Origin: Nitrospiria bacterium
GTDB lineage: Bacteria; Nitrospirota; Nitrospiria; JACQBZ01
Assembly: GCA_035517655.1 (NCBI GenBank)
Contig: DATIYJ010000008.1
Coordinates: forward strand, 1 to 64,000
Length of the DNA: 64,000 nt
Direction: 5' to 3'
Shown: positions 1 to 8,293 of the stretch, piece after piece
Numbering within the stretch: the stretch's first letter is position 1
Layout: each line of letters opens with the position of its first letter
The notes under the pieces: generated by a model
Told to the model about the DNA's origin: nothing
Seen by the model: only the letters and a program-made list of their open reading frames with translations
Database searches by the model: none
Program-made: the position numbers and the translations under genes

Positions 1-87
1 TTTCCCGTAAAACCTCAGAAAGACCACCAGCCCAATAATACTCAAACCGATCATCAAAATGTCATTCTTTTGAAATCGTGTGGCCAT
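1..87 (-). CDS. partial ORF, N-terminus of a small membrane protein
   Basis: An ATG at 87 opens 29 codons that run off the left edge of the window. The translation begins MATRFQKNDILMIG and continues as a hydrophobic stretch (IGLSIIGLVVFL-like), as expected for an N-terminal membrane anchor. No convincing Shine-Dalgarno sequence precedes it. With only 29 residues no family can be named, and the ORF itself is not certain. Confidence 0.35.
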   Translation of the reverse strand, partial: MATRFQKNDILMIGLSIIGLVVFLRFYGK

Positions 88-407
88 AAGGTCAGACCGT
101 CTTCGGATGGCGGATGGGAATACACTTCAAGTGTAGCCCTCAGCCGCCGTCCGTCAAGCCAGATCGTCCGGTGGACAACTTAAAATGTCGGCAATTGAAG
201 CTGGTCTCTTAATGATGAAGGAATGGGCGAAGTGGTTTAGCCTTGGCCGCTGATTCGTCCGACGGTATCGGGCAAACCTGAACGATCGTTCATGGCAGGA
301 TTTGATATTTGATAAAGGACTATATGATGGATGGGGTGCCCGCTTTGGCTTTGACGACCGTCGTAAGATGAAACTTATATTTCAAGGTCAGACTTGGGAC
401 ATGCGGT
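88..407. other. intergenic stretch without a recognisable gene
   Basis: No ORF with a ribosome-binding site is visible here on either strand. A perfect 14-base palindrome (TGAACGATCGTTCA) lies at 279-292. A loose promoter-like pair, TTGATA at 302 and TATGAT at 323 with a short 15-base spacer, follows it but leads to no coding sequence of useful length. Confidence 0.4.
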
Positions 408-620
408 TCACCATCGCTTTGTCCGCTTATACTGGTCAGCCCAGGTGCCGCGCTGTCGAAGTCGCTCAATTGCAGCGATGATCTCCTCACCGGCAACTGC
501 CCGATTACTCGCTTTACGAAAGAATGTCGACTTGATGGAACTCCCTGATACTCTGGACTGTCGGTGAGACTTTTTATTTTCCTTTACGATTTTTTTTCGG
601 CCGAACCTGGGTTTCCCCAT
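408..620 (-). CDS. small basic protein of unknown function
   Basis: A 70-residue ORF rich in Lys and Arg, beginning MGKPRFGRKK. GGAG stands about 8 bases before the ATG, which supports translation. It follows the threonine aldolase gene by 36 bases on the same strand, so it may be the third gene of the MATE-ltaE operon. The charge suggests nucleic-acid binding, but no family is recognised. Confidence 0.45.
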   Translation of the reverse strand: MGKPRFGRKKIVKENKKSHRQSRVSGSSIKSTFFRKASNRAVAGEEIIAAIERLRQRGTWADQYKRTKRW

Positions 621-656
621 TATTTTTCTCCACGCTTTTGATGGAATGAGGAAATT

Positions 657-1691
657 CTATCGAAAGACCTTTTGAAGAACCGCGATTGCTTTGTCAATAT
701 CCTTCGCGCTCACGTCCAGATGCGTCACGGCGCGAAGCAGCATTTTGCCGAAAGGGACGACCAAGACGCCTTCTTTTTTCAGCGTCTCCACGGCCCGCTC
801 GGGGGTGTAGCGGGTCTTGGCGATATCGAAGATCACGATGTTCGTCTCGACATGATTCGGGTGGAGTGAGATACTCGGAAGGTCTGCGAGCGCCATCGCC
901 AGTTTCTTGGCATGGGCGTGATCCTCCGCGAGGCGTTTGATGTTATGTTTCAGCCCGTACAGTCCGGCCGCGGCCAGTATGCCGGCCTGACGCATCCCGC
1001 CGCCGAACATCCGCCGTAGTCGTCGTAGTAATGGAATCCGATCGGTCGTAGTGCAGATCAACGATCCCACCGGCGCGCCGAGCCCTTTGGACAGGCAGAA
1101 CGAGACGGTATCGAAAGACTCGGCGTACTTGGCGGCGGAAATGCCGCTTGCGATGGAGGCATTGAAGATTCTTGCTCCGTCCAGATGCATGGCCACCCCG
1201 CGGCGCCGCGCGATCTTGGCGATTGCTTTGATCTTCTCAAGAGGATAGACTGTTCCGCCGCCGCGGTTGTGCGTATTTTCAAGACAAACGAGACGGGTGG
1301 GCGGGAGATAAATTTCATCCGTTCGAATCGCATCGGCCACCTGGTCCGCTTCCAGAATACCGCGAGCGCCGGGAAGACCGTAGAATTGAATCCCGCTCAG
1401 GGCTCCCCCGGCCCCGGCCTCGTAATGGAAAATATGGGCCTGGGCCTCGATGATCACCTCATCGCCGGGTTGTGTTAAAAGTCGGACGGCAAGCTGGTTG
1501 GCCATGATGCCGGACGGAACGAACAGCGAGGCCTCTTTCCCCAACAACTCGGCCGCCCGCTCCTGAAGACGGTTGACCGTGGGATCCTCGCCGAAGACAT
1601 CGTCTCCCACCTCGGCATCGGCCATTGCTTTTCGCATCGCCGGAGTCGGGCGGGTCACGGTGTCGCTTCGAAGATCAATCCGGGAGTTCAT
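657..1691 (-). CDS. ltaE: low-specificity L-threonine aldolase
   Basis: This 344-residue PLP enzyme cleaves threonine or allo-threonine to glycine and acetaldehyde in the cytosol. It opens with the family signature [16 protein letters not shown]. It then has the [10 protein letters not shown] region, the [14 protein letters not shown] block, and [14 protein letters not shown], whose Lys should form the Schiff base with PLP. Length is normal for the family (about 340). The start overlaps the end of the MATE gene by 17 bases, so the two are surely cotranscribed. The family assignment is firm; the exact stereospecificity cannot be read from sequence. Confidence 0.95.
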   Translation of the reverse strand: MNSRIDLRSDTVTRPTPAMRKAMADAEVGDDVFGEDPTVNRLQERAAELLGKEASLFVPSGIMANQLAVRLLTQPGDEVIIEAQAHIFHYEAGAGGALSGIQFYGLPGARGILEADQVADAIRTDEIYLPPTRLVCLENTHNRGGGTVYPLEKIKAIAKIARRRGVAMHLDGARIFNASIASGISAAKYAESFDTVSFCLSKGLGAPVGSLICTTTDRIPLLRRLRRMFGGGMRQAGILAAAGLYGLKHNIKRLAEDHAHAKKLAMALADLPSISLHPNHVETNIVIFDIAKTRYTPERAVETLKKEGVLVVPFGKMLLRAVTHLDVSAKDIDKAIAVLQKVFR

Positions 1692-3036
1692 GAAAGGCCT
1701 GTTCCGGGATGACGGAGGGGCGATGCCAGCGCTCGGAGCGGTAACGGATCAGGAGCAGGGTCATCCGTACAAACCAATCGACGACCATGACGCTCCAGAC
1801 GAACGGGAGGCCGAATCCGAGACCGACCGAAAAGATATAGGCCAAAGGGATCCGAACGAGCCAGCTTCCCACGATTGTGGTGAAGAGGAGGTATTGCGTG
1901 TCGCCGGCGGCTCTGAGCGAGCCGGAGAGCACCATCGTGATCGCCAGAGGGACTTGTAGAATCGCCGCGATTTTTAGGAAAAGGGTCCCCAGACGAATGA
2001 CTTCGGGATCGCTGGTAAACAGGCGGAGCAAAATGTACGGGAAAAAGAAAAACAAGAGGCCCATGCAGGCCATCAGCATCACGGCGAACCTATTGGCTTC
2101 CCAGTTAACCAGGTTGGCCCGATCGCGTTGATTGGCTCCCAGACTCTGTCCGACCGCGGTGGTCGCGGCGATGGAGAGCCCGTACCCCGGCATGAAGGAA
2201 AGCGCCTCAATCGAGACGCCGACCTGATGCGCGGCGTAGGCGGCCGTTCCGTAAAACATGATCATCTTCATATAGAAAGTTTGGCCGGCCTGCTGCAGCG
2301 CCCGATCTCCAAAGACCGGAAGTCCGATTCGGATCACTTCCTTCAGCAGGGCCAAATTGAACAGTCCCACATGGATCGCCCCGCGCCGGTAGAGGGCCCA
2401 GAGAAGGATCCCCACGCCGACGGCTTCCGAGATTCCGACGGCGGTGGCCGCCCCGACGACGCCGAGGTGCGGCGCCCCCCAGAGTCCGTAGATGAGGGGA
2501 TAGGCGATCAACACGTGCAGGACGTTGGTGATGATAACCGCGATGAGAGGGCTGCGGGTGTCCCCCACCCCGTATAGAATGTTGGAGAGGAGATTCACCA
2601 GGGCGATGAATCCGAACGCCCCGAAGATCACTTTGAGATACCCGTCCGCCAAATGGATCACGGCCGGCTCGGACCCCAGAAAGCGCGCGCCCTCCTGTCC
2701 GAAAAACCCGCCAAACAGGCTGATCAGAATGGAAAGAAAAATGCATAACAGGATGGACTGGAAAGCGATGCGTGCCGCTTCCGGTTGCCGGCGGCCTCCG
2801 TACAGTTGGGCGATGATGACCGTCGTGCCGGATGACAACGCCCAGATGACCGTCAGGGCCATGAAGACCAAGAGCTGGCCGATTCCCACGGCCGCGATCG
2901 CGTTCGCACCCAGTCCGCCGACCAAAAAGATGTCGACGATGCTCACGGTCCGCTGCAACAGGCTGCTGAGGACCACCGGCATGGCCAGGGCCACGATTTC
3001 ACGGCGGACTTGTTTGCGAAGGAGTGATCGGCTCAC
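1675..3036 (-). CDS. MATE-family multidrug/Na+ antiporter
   Basis: An inner-membrane exporter of about 453 residues with the twelve hydrophobic segments and two-repeat layout of the MatE family. It has the typical N-terminal region [17 protein letters not shown] and repeated GVGDTRSPL / AAGDTQYLL-type loops. MATE pumps expel cationic drugs or metabolites using Na+ or H+ gradients; the substrate here is unknown. A slightly longer reading frame from an ATG at 3054 exists, but that ATG lies inside the promoter (TTGACT at 3065-3070, TATAAT at 3043-3048). The GTG at 3036, six bases past the -10 box, is therefore preferred and implies a leaderless mRNA. Confidence 0.9.
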   Translation of the reverse strand: MSRSLLRKQVRREIVALAMPVVLSSLLQRTVSIVDIFLVGGLGANAIAAVGIGQLLVFMALTVIWALSSGTTVIIAQLYGGRRQPEAARIAFQSILLCIFLSILISLFGGFFGQEGARFLGSEPAVIHLADGYLKVIFGAFGFIALVNLLSNILYGVGDTRSPLIAVIITNVLHVLIAYPLIYGLWGAPHLGVVGAATAVGISEAVGVGILLWALYRRGAIHVGLFNLALLKEVIRIGLPVFGDRALQQAGQTFYMKMIMFYGTAAYAAHQVGVSIEALSFMPGYGLSIAATTAVGQSLGANQRDRANLVNWEANRFAVMLMACMGLLFFFFPYILLRLFTSDPEVIRLGTLFLKIAAILQVPLAITMVLSGSLRAAGDTQYLLFTTIVGSWLVRIPLAYIFSVGLGFGLPFVWSVMVVDWFVRMTLLLIRYRSERWHRPSVIPEQAFHELPD

Positions 3037-3042
3037 CCTTCC

Positions 3043-3070
3043 ATTATAGTGCATTTTGGATTCCAGTCAA
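3043..3070 (-). promoter_or_regulatory. sigma70-type promoter of the MATE-ltaE operon
   Basis: On the minus strand TTGACT (3065-3070) is separated by 16 bases from a perfect TATAAT (3043-3048). The GTG start codon of the MATE gene follows after exactly six bases. Transcription should therefore begin at or next to the start codon. Confidence 0.75.
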
Positions 3071-3138
3071 AGAAAGGATGGAGCGTTCGGCGTGCGAGGA
3101 TGGAAGCCGCGTCCGATTGTGAGACGCCGCATCAATTT

Positions 3139-3466
3139 TCAGCGCGGCCTTTTTCTCCTCTCAGCTTTACGGTGCAGGAGAGTTCCTATTCTTGCGACCG
3201 GATCTTGGAAGGCGGAGGGTTTGGTCAGGTAATCGTCCGCACCGCAATCCAGGCCCACGATTTTTCCGAATGCGACTGAGGAGAGCGAGCCCGTCTATTT
3301 TGGGCGGCAAAATATCCAGCACGATTGCATCCGACGGGAAGTTTTCCGCCATGAACAGCCCTTCTTCACCGTCAAGCGCGGTATCGACTGTGTAGCCCTG
3401 TTCCTGAAGACCTTTCTTGACGACCGCGGACAGGTCTTGTTGATCTTCGATAGGGAGGATTCGCAT
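3139..3466 (-). pseudogene. remnant of an OmpR-type response regulator
   Basis: The ATG at 3466 opens MRILPIEDQQDLS and an intact first half of a receiver domain, with the phospho-acceptor region IVLDILPPKIDGL (normally LDIMLP). After LLSRIRKN about 20 codons are missing and the frame shifts. A different frame continues with GLDCGADDYLTKPSAF, the unmistakable end of an OmpR/CusR-type receiver, then ARIGTLLHRKAE, and stops at 3139-3141. The winged-helix DNA-binding domain is absent. Key residues have also drifted: IED plus QQ instead of the usual acidic cluster. No partner kinase is present nearby. The gene is broken by an internal deletion/frameshift and a C-terminal loss. Confidence 0.85.
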
Positions 3467-3472
3467 TCCGCA

Positions 3473-3478
3473 ATTATA
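3473..3478 (-). promoter_or_regulatory. -10 box of the response-regulator remnant
   Basis: A perfect TATAAT on the minus strand sits exactly six bases before the ATG at 3466, the same spacing as at the MATE gene. No good -35 hexamer is visible upstream, so the promoter may itself have decayed. Confidence 0.45.
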
Positions 3479-3555
3479 ATGCATTTCGCGTCTAAAACAC
3501 TAGGCGCGTCCGGTCCGCCCGGCGGCGTGGGAACCGAGGGTCCAACCCTGCTTCT

Positions 3556-3579
3556 CCCCCTCCTTTAGGGGGATTGAAC
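3556..3579 (+). repeat. GC-rich palindrome followed by TTGAAC (copy D)
   Basis: CCCCCT at 3556-3561 pairs with AGGGGG at 3567-3572 around a CCTTT loop. It is followed after one base by TTGAAC (3574-3579), which resembles a -35 box. The same layout, palindrome then TTGA, occurs at 8076, 35906 (minus) and 38136 (minus). It lies upstream of the PP-loop gene at 3735, but the matching -10 (TAGTGT at 3597) is poor. Confidence 0.6.
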
Positions 3580-3734
3580 TTCAAGCCCGTTTTTTGTAGT
3601 GTAGATAGTCATTTCATCTTGAAATACCTTTTGTTCGGGTTGTTTGATGTTTTTTCTGGATGCATTGTAAATTGGCACCATTTCCAGGGACGGAAAAATC
3701 ACGGTGAACACAACAAGCGAGTAGGAGATCTCTG

Positions 3735-4562
3735 ATGGAGAACACAATCAACAAATCGTATTACGAAAAACTTCATTTGGACGGGAAGATCGAACAGGGC
3801 AAGCAGGTTGTCCGGGATGCATTCGACCGGTTTGGCCTGGAAAAGGCGGTCGTGGCATGGACGGGCGGAAAAGACAGCACGGTGATGCTCTGGCTGATCC
3901 GGGAGGTGAGCCGCGAGCGAAACTGTGCCATTCCGGATTTGATCTTTATTAATGAGGGCTATGTTTTTGAAGAGGTCCTGGCGTTTAAAGATCGAATGGA
4001 GCGGGAATGGTCCCTCAAAATTCATGAGGTGAAGAACGATGACGTTATGCGGTTAGTCCGGAAACCGGGCGACGTCGTCAGGGTGTCGGACTTGAGTTTC
4101 CGCAATCGGGAAGAGCTCAAAAAGCTGAACTATGCCGAGGAAACCTTTGTCTGGGAGCCGGAGTCCTATGTCGGCAACCATTTGATGAAGACGGTGGCCA
4201 TGAATCTTTTTATCGAGTCGCATCGTATCACGGCCATGTATACGGGTGTCCGATGGGACGAGCAGTCGGCTCGATCGAACGAGATTTATTTTAGCCCAAG
4301 GAGGACTCCGGATCATTACCGTGTCCATCCGATCCTTCACTTCCGGGAGCGGGAAATATGGGACCTGATTCACAGCCGCAAAATTCCGGTGAACCCCCTC
4401 TATGCCCAGGGCTACCGCTCGCTGGGGACGAAGGACACCACCACCAAGACCAGTGATCTCCCGGCCTGGGAGCAGGACCTGGAGCATACCACGGAACGGG
4501 GTGGACGACGGCAGGACAAGGAAGGGATCATGGAGCGCCTGCGCGAACTGGGTTATATGTAA
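3735..4562 (+). CDS. PAPS reductase/CysD-family PP-loop protein
   Basis: A 275-residue member of the adenylyl-dependent PP-loop family that includes PAPS reductase and the CysD subunit of ATP sulfurylase. The P-loop reads AWTGGKDSTVML (residues about 42-53). A family-type block HPILHFREREIWDLI lies near residue 197 and a CysD-like ERGGRRQDKEG stretch near the C-terminus. The PAPS-reductase catalytic Cys tail is not seen, so true PAPS reduction is doubtful; adenylation or sulfur transfer is more likely. AGGAG lies about 7 bases before the ATG. The next gene starts 13 bases downstream and encodes an alkaline-phosphatase-superfamily hydrolase, so the two probably form one functional unit. The C-terminus ends RLRELGYM. 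Confidence 0.8.
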   Translation: MENTINKSYYEKLHLDGKIEQGKQVVRDAFDRFGLEKAVVAWTGGKDSTVMLWLIREVSRERNCAIPDLIFINEGYVFEEVLAFKDRMEREWSLKIHEVKNDDVMRLVRKPGDVVRVSDLSFRNREELKKLNYAEETFVWEPESYVGNHLMKTVAMNLFIESHRITAMYTGVRWDEQSARSNEIYFSPRRTPDHYRVHPILHFREREIWDLIHSRKIPVNPLYAQGYRSLGTKDTTTKTSDLPAWEQDLEHTTERGGRRQDKEGIMERLRELGYM

Positions 4563-4575
4563 ACAGGGCCGTTCA

Positions 4576-5400
4576 ATGAATCATCTGATCTATCTGATCA
4601 TCGACAGTGCCCGTTACGATTCCTTTGCATCCGCGGCAACTCCGAACATGAGAAATCTCGGCCATCCGGAGCGGCGATACAGCTACGCGGGATGGACTTC
4701 TCCGTCTCATTTCGTCTATCTGATGGGGATGACCCCGCATCGGAGTCCGGAGGGGGTGTTCGCCTCGGAGGTCTATAAAAAGGATTATCTGAAATGGGGG
4801 GACCGGTTGGGAATAGGGGAACTCGCGATGAAAGATTTCGTCCCCCGCTTCTGGCTTCCGCAGTTCTTGAAGTCCAGAGGGTACAAAACCCATGCACGGG
4901 TTTCGATGCCGATCATCAACCCGATGACCATTCTGAATGCCTCATTCGACACGTACAAACTGATGGACCGTTACAACGATTTCGAAACCATGATTAACGA
5001 GGTATCGTTTGACTCCGGTCCGGCCTTTTATCTGTTGAACCTAGGAGAAGCCCATTATCCTTACGGAATCCCACCCGAGGAAATGCCGTCTCTTCATGGA
5101 GAAAACGGAGTTTTCAAGCGAGCCGGGGAAGATGTTTTGGGACATCGGCCCGAATCGCCGGACCTGACCGGATACTACTTCGAGAAAAAACATCTGGATC
5201 TTTTCCGGGCGCGGCAGATTGCGGCCATCGAGGAGGTGGATCGTCTGATGGAAAGGCTGTTCAAAAAGTGCCCGCCAGGGACTCATATCATCATCACGTC
5301 CGACCATGGCGAACTGTTCGGGGAAGACGGCTATTTCGGCCATGGCCCGATCATGCATCCAAAAGTCTTCGAGGTTCCCTATATTGAAGGGAAGGTTTAA
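4576..5400 (+). CDS. alkaline-phosphatase-superfamily (sulfatase-like) hydrolase
   Basis: The frame is open from 4402, but the ATG at 4576, preceded by AGGG, starts the real domain with LIYLIIDSARYDSF (metal-binding Asp). The expected nucleophile region reads WTSPSHFVYLMG, with Thr/Ser rather than the Cys used by formylglycine sulfatases. ITSDHGELFGEDG supplies the second metal site and FGHG a further His. At 274 residues it is shorter than classical sulfatases and ends soon after the HGP block, so it belongs to a short subfamily or has lost its C-terminal subdomain. It resembles the STM4013/SEN3800-type hydrolases in layout. The substrate is unknown; the adjacent PP-loop gene suggests a sulfate, phosphate or nucleotide ester. 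Confidence 0.75.
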   Translation: MNHLIYLIIDSARYDSFASAATPNMRNLGHPERRYSYAGWTSPSHFVYLMGMTPHRSPEGVFASEVYKKDYLKWGDRLGIGELAMKDFVPRFWLPQFLKSRGYKTHARVSMPIINPMTILNASFDTYKLMDRYNDFETMINEVSFDSGPAFYLLNLGEAHYPYGIPPEEMPSLHGENGVFKRAGEDVLGHRPESPDLTGYYFEKKHLDLFRARQIAAIEEVDRLMERLFKKCPPGTHIIITSDHGELFGEDGYFGHGPIMHPKVFEVPYIEGKV

Positions 5401-5543
5401 TCGCTTTCCTCGGTTTTTTTAGATCTTACGTGCGGAAAATCCACGGATTCATGCCGCCTCTTATCCGGCCAGCGCGACGGGAAGTCATCCTGCCCAATCC
5501 GTATGTCTTTAGTCGATATTAATAAATTAAGAAGGAGATAATC

Positions 5544-6152
5544 ATGAGGGTTCCGAAAGGAATGCGGTCTGCCGTTGCCATGATTGTTCTTGTGTGTTTC
5601 TTCGTTGTTGGGTGCATTGGTCCCTTTACGCTTTCGCGAAGCCTTGGAAAATGGAACGCTGGAGTCGGAAACAAATGGGAAGACGAGCTCGTTTTCTTGG
5701 GGTTGGTCATCTTTCATGTCTATACGATCACCGGCCTGATTGATGTATTGATTCTCAACCCGATCTGGTTCTGGAAAGCTCCGAACACAGGCCCGATCAG
5801 CAGTGAAAACGGCTCCAAGGAGATCGTCATGGACAAAGAGCACCGAGCCATCCTCACCTTCACCGAGAAGGAGAAAACAGTGCGAGCGGATTTATTTGAA
5901 CAAGGACGATGGATCGATTCCATCCGGGTGACAGAATACACGAATGGATCCTTGGTGGCGGAAAATGCCGACGGCCGTGTTCACTTTGTGTCCCGCTCGC
6001 TTCAAAACGGAATTCAACAGGTCATCGATCCGCAGGGGGAAGCCGTTTTTTCCTATTCGCTTCTTCGAATAGAACGCCGTATCGTTCAAGCTCAACGCGG
6101 AATTAAGATGGCCGGCTCGAGGACGCTGACCCAGCGAATGGGTCAATATTAG
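5544..6152 (+). CDS. DUF3332-family lipoprotein
   Basis: A 202-residue protein with a basic N-terminus, a hydrophobic signal segment and a lipobox ending VVGC at about residue 24, so it should be lipidated and exported. The block GPFTLSRSLGKWN, the hydrophobic segment around LVFLGLVIFHVYTITGLIDVL and the following NPIWFW motif match the DUF3332 family. The C-terminal half is a soluble region. AAGGAG stands 6 bases before the ATG. Function is unknown in the family. It is followed 24 bases later by another lipoprotein gene on the same strand. Confidence 0.8.
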   Translation: MRVPKGMRSAVAMIVLVCFFVVGCIGPFTLSRSLGKWNAGVGNKWEDELVFLGLVIFHVYTITGLIDVLILNPIWFWKAPNTGPISSENGSKEIVMDKEHRAILTFTEKEKTVRADLFEQGRWIDSIRVTEYTNGSLVAENADGRVHFVSRSLQNGIQQVIDPQGEAVFSYSLLRIERRIVQAQRGIKMAGSRTLTQRMGQY

Positions 6153-6176
6153 ATGGTGCCCTCTTAAAACGAGACG

Positions 6177-7961
6177 ATGGTGACTCATTTCCTCAGGATG
6201 GCCCTGATCTGGATAAGCGTGGTTTTGTTCGCTTGCGTTTTTCAGGGTTGCGGTGGGGGGAAAAAAGGCCCGGTCCCTTCCAGCCTCACCGGAACGGCCG
6301 CCGTGGGTGCGCCCATTGCCAATGCGGTTGTGACGGTAAAAGACCGGAATGGTGTATCAAAAACGGGAACGACCGACGCGCTGGGAAAATACCGTATCGA
6401 TGTCACCGGATTAACCGCCCCTTTTCTGCTCAAGGTGGATCTGTCGTCAGGATCTTCTCTCTTCAGTGTGGGGATCCACACCGGCAATGTAAACATCCAT
6501 CCTTTTACCGATCTGATTATTGGAACTTGGTACCAGATTAAGGGATTGAAGGTTCTGGATGCCTTTGCCGGCATGGGGAGTTCCACACCGCTTCCGACCG
6601 AGCCTGAGGTTTCGATACTGGCAAACGTTGCCAAGGACATTGTTTGGAGATGGGTGAACGATCACGATCTTAATCCACAAACGTTCGACCTTATCACCAC
6701 TCCGTTCAACGCAGACGGTGCCGGTTTCGACGCCGTCCTTGCGCTATCGCAAATCGATGCAAGCGGTGTGGTGACGATTCAGGATTCAAGCATGAATGAG
6801 ACCTCCACGCTCTCTTTCGATTCTTCAACGAGCACCCTTGCCGTCAACACCACAACTACGTCGGGTCAGCAGGCAACAAACAGCATCACTACCGTTGTTA
6901 TTCCCACAACGGCGGCAATTCAAACGGCCTTCAACGGGGTAAACGCCACCCTTTTGAATGTGGTGGGCAAGGCCCGTACGGAGGGTTTGTTCCTTGCCGA
7001 CACCGATCTGGCTAGGTATTTTGATGACAACTACATACAGGACGGATTTGGAAAAGATGTTGGTACGGCCGACTTTGCCTCCCTTCTGCGGGGTGTTGCG
7101 CTTCAGCTTAAGGCCTTTACGGTCGATCGGATCGTCTCATACGATGATTCGGATAAAGTAATTCATGTCGTTGCCACGTTCTCATGGGCTCAAGACGGGC
7201 AGATCCTGTATCGGGTGGTTGATAAGGGAGAGGGGGGGATCGGCTTTAAACAGCAGGCCGACGGATCCTGGCGCTTCTTCGGCAATCAACAAGTTGCGAA
7301 TGTACAAGCGCAGGCGATCATGGTTCAAATCATGGCAGGCGGTACAAGCGACGGTGCCTATCCGCTCTTTCAGCTTCAAGCAATCGCGCCCACGGGGAAA
7401 CTGATCAGTGCCCAGGCGGCGAATAGCACTACGACCATCCCGTTGATAAAAGCGTCAACCGTATTTGTGGATACCCTTTATCCAGAGGTGGGCAGTTCGA
7501 TGAGCCTCCAACTAGATCAATTCGGTGTGTTATTACCTGTTCCATCTATCGGGGAGCTCTACACATTCAACCTTACTACAAACACGAACCAGTTGAGCTA
7601 TACGGACCTTCTGCGATCGATGACAACCGAATCCATCCGGATCACGAGCCCGACAGGCCATACCCTGAACGACGCCTTGCTCGGCCAGTCGTTGACGGTT
7701 GAATGGACCCTCCCGACTACTTTTCCGATCGGGCAGGTGGATCTGATCGGGCAGATAACGGTGGGGCAATCGGTCTGTACGGTCAACAGCCCGTTCCCCG
7801 GTCCCTCCTCCACGAGTGGGACGATCACTCTTCCCACAACCTGTGAAGGTGCCTCCGTCGTTCCCGGCGTGACTTCTTCAGGGTCCGATCCGGTTATCCT
7901 CCAGGTCAGAGTCCGGGGTGTGAATGGCGAAGAGACCTGGGTCCAATATCATTTCAGATAG
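6177..7961 (+). CDS. large lipoprotein with carboxypeptidase-regulatory-like domain
   Basis: A 594-residue exported protein. The signal peptide ends in a lipobox (FACVFQGC), followed by a GGGKKG linker. Residues about 38-90 (GTAAVGAPIANAVVTVKD, DALGKYRI) form a prealbumin-like/carboxypeptidase regulatory domain of the type found in surface lipoproteins. Further on lies a region resembling an NTF2/SnoaL-like fold (YFDDNYIQDGFG through GSWRFFGNQ, residues about 285-375), and the C-terminal part looks like a beta-sandwich. Start choice is uncertain: ATG at 6177 or ATG at 6198, neither with a strong ribosome-binding site. No enzymatic motif is seen; a surface or binding role is inferred. Confidence 0.7.
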   Translation: MVTHFLRMALIWISVVLFACVFQGCGGGKKGPVPSSLTGTAAVGAPIANAVVTVKDRNGVSKTGTTDALGKYRIDVTGLTAPFLLKVDLSSGSSLFSVGIHTGNVNIHPFTDLIIGTWYQIKGLKVLDAFAGMGSSTPLPTEPEVSILANVAKDIVWRWVNDHDLNPQTFDLITTPFNADGAGFDAVLALSQIDASGVVTIQDSSMNETSTLSFDSSTSTLAVNTTTTSGQQATNSITTVVIPTTAAIQTAFNGVNATLLNVVGKARTEGLFLADTDLARYFDDNYIQDGFGKDVGTADFASLLRGVALQLKAFTVDRIVSYDDSDKVIHVVATFSWAQDGQILYRVVDKGEGGIGFKQQADGSWRFFGNQQVANVQAQAIMVQIMAGGTSDGAYPLFQLQAIAPTGKLISAQAANSTTTIPLIKASTVFVDTLYPEVGSSMSLQLDQFGVLLPVPSIGELYTFNLTTNTNQLSYTDLLRSMTTESIRITSPTGHTLNDALLGQSLTVEWTLPTTFPIGQVDLIGQITVGQSVCTVNSPFPGPSSTSGTITLPTTCEGASVVPGVTSSGSDPVILQVRVRGVNGEETWVQYHFR

Positions 7962-8075
7962 AGCTCTATAGATACTTCGGTGTCTCAGTTGATTTGTTTG
8001 GGTAATAGGAAGGTCATGGTTCAAGGATTAATGACATTCGAGGAAAAGCTTAATAATAAGGGGTTTCTATAAAGT

Positions 8076-8090
8076 CCCTCAAAAGAGGGG
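8076..8090 (+). repeat. GC-rich palindrome abutting a -35 box (copy A)
   Basis: CCCTC (8076-8080), AAAA, GAGGG(G) (8085-8090) form a perfect short inverted repeat that directly touches TTGACA at 8091. Copies with the same layout occur at three other intergenic sites in the window. Confidence 0.65.
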
Positions 8091-8120
8091 TTGACAGACA
8101 AGGCTGTTCAGTTGTAGCAT
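8091..8120 (+). promoter_or_regulatory. promoter of the TPR-HlyD operon
   Basis: A perfect TTGACA (8091-8096) is followed after 18 bases by TAGCAT (8115-8120). It would give a leader of roughly 135 bases before the first start codon with a ribosome-binding site at 8261. The palindrome at 8076-8090 lies immediately upstream. Confidence 0.55.
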
Positions 8121-8260
8121 TACTATCCTCCGACGGGTGGGTTTGGGGTTTTAGGTATTTCCCGAGTCGGACAAAGTCCGAGAGAATATCGTCGATTTTC
8201 ACCAGATTGTTATTGAGTAATCGATTGTGTGTCGAGGATTCGCATTCAAGAGGCTATGCC

Positions 8261-8290
8261 ATGGATCTTCAATCAACTATCGGAGTCTAA
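8261..8290 (+). other. nine-codon upstream ORF in frame with the TPR gene
   Basis: AAGAGG stands 7 bases before an ATG at 8261. The frame reads MDLQSTIGV and stops at TAA (8288-8290); one codon later the TTG proposed for the TPR gene opens in the same frame. This could be a leader peptide coupling translation, or an in-frame nonsense mutation or sequencing error near the start of the TPR gene. Confidence 0.5.
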
Positions 8291-8293
8291 GGG

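Noticed and set aside
3556-3572. Palindromes such as CCCCCT-loop-AGGGGG as intrinsic terminators
   Set aside because: None of the four copies is followed by a T-run directly after the stem, and in each case TTGA comes at once; a promoter-linked repeat fits better.
4402-4575. Upstream extension of the sulfatase-like gene
   Set aside because: These 58 codons overlap the end of the PP-loop gene in another frame, are Pro/Arg-rich and precede the conserved N-terminus; the ATG at 4576 has a ribosome-binding site.
4576-5400. True formylglycine-dependent sulfatase
   Set aside because: The CxPSR-type maturation motif is missing; the equivalent position reads TSPSH, so the nucleophile would be Thr or Ser as in phosphatases.
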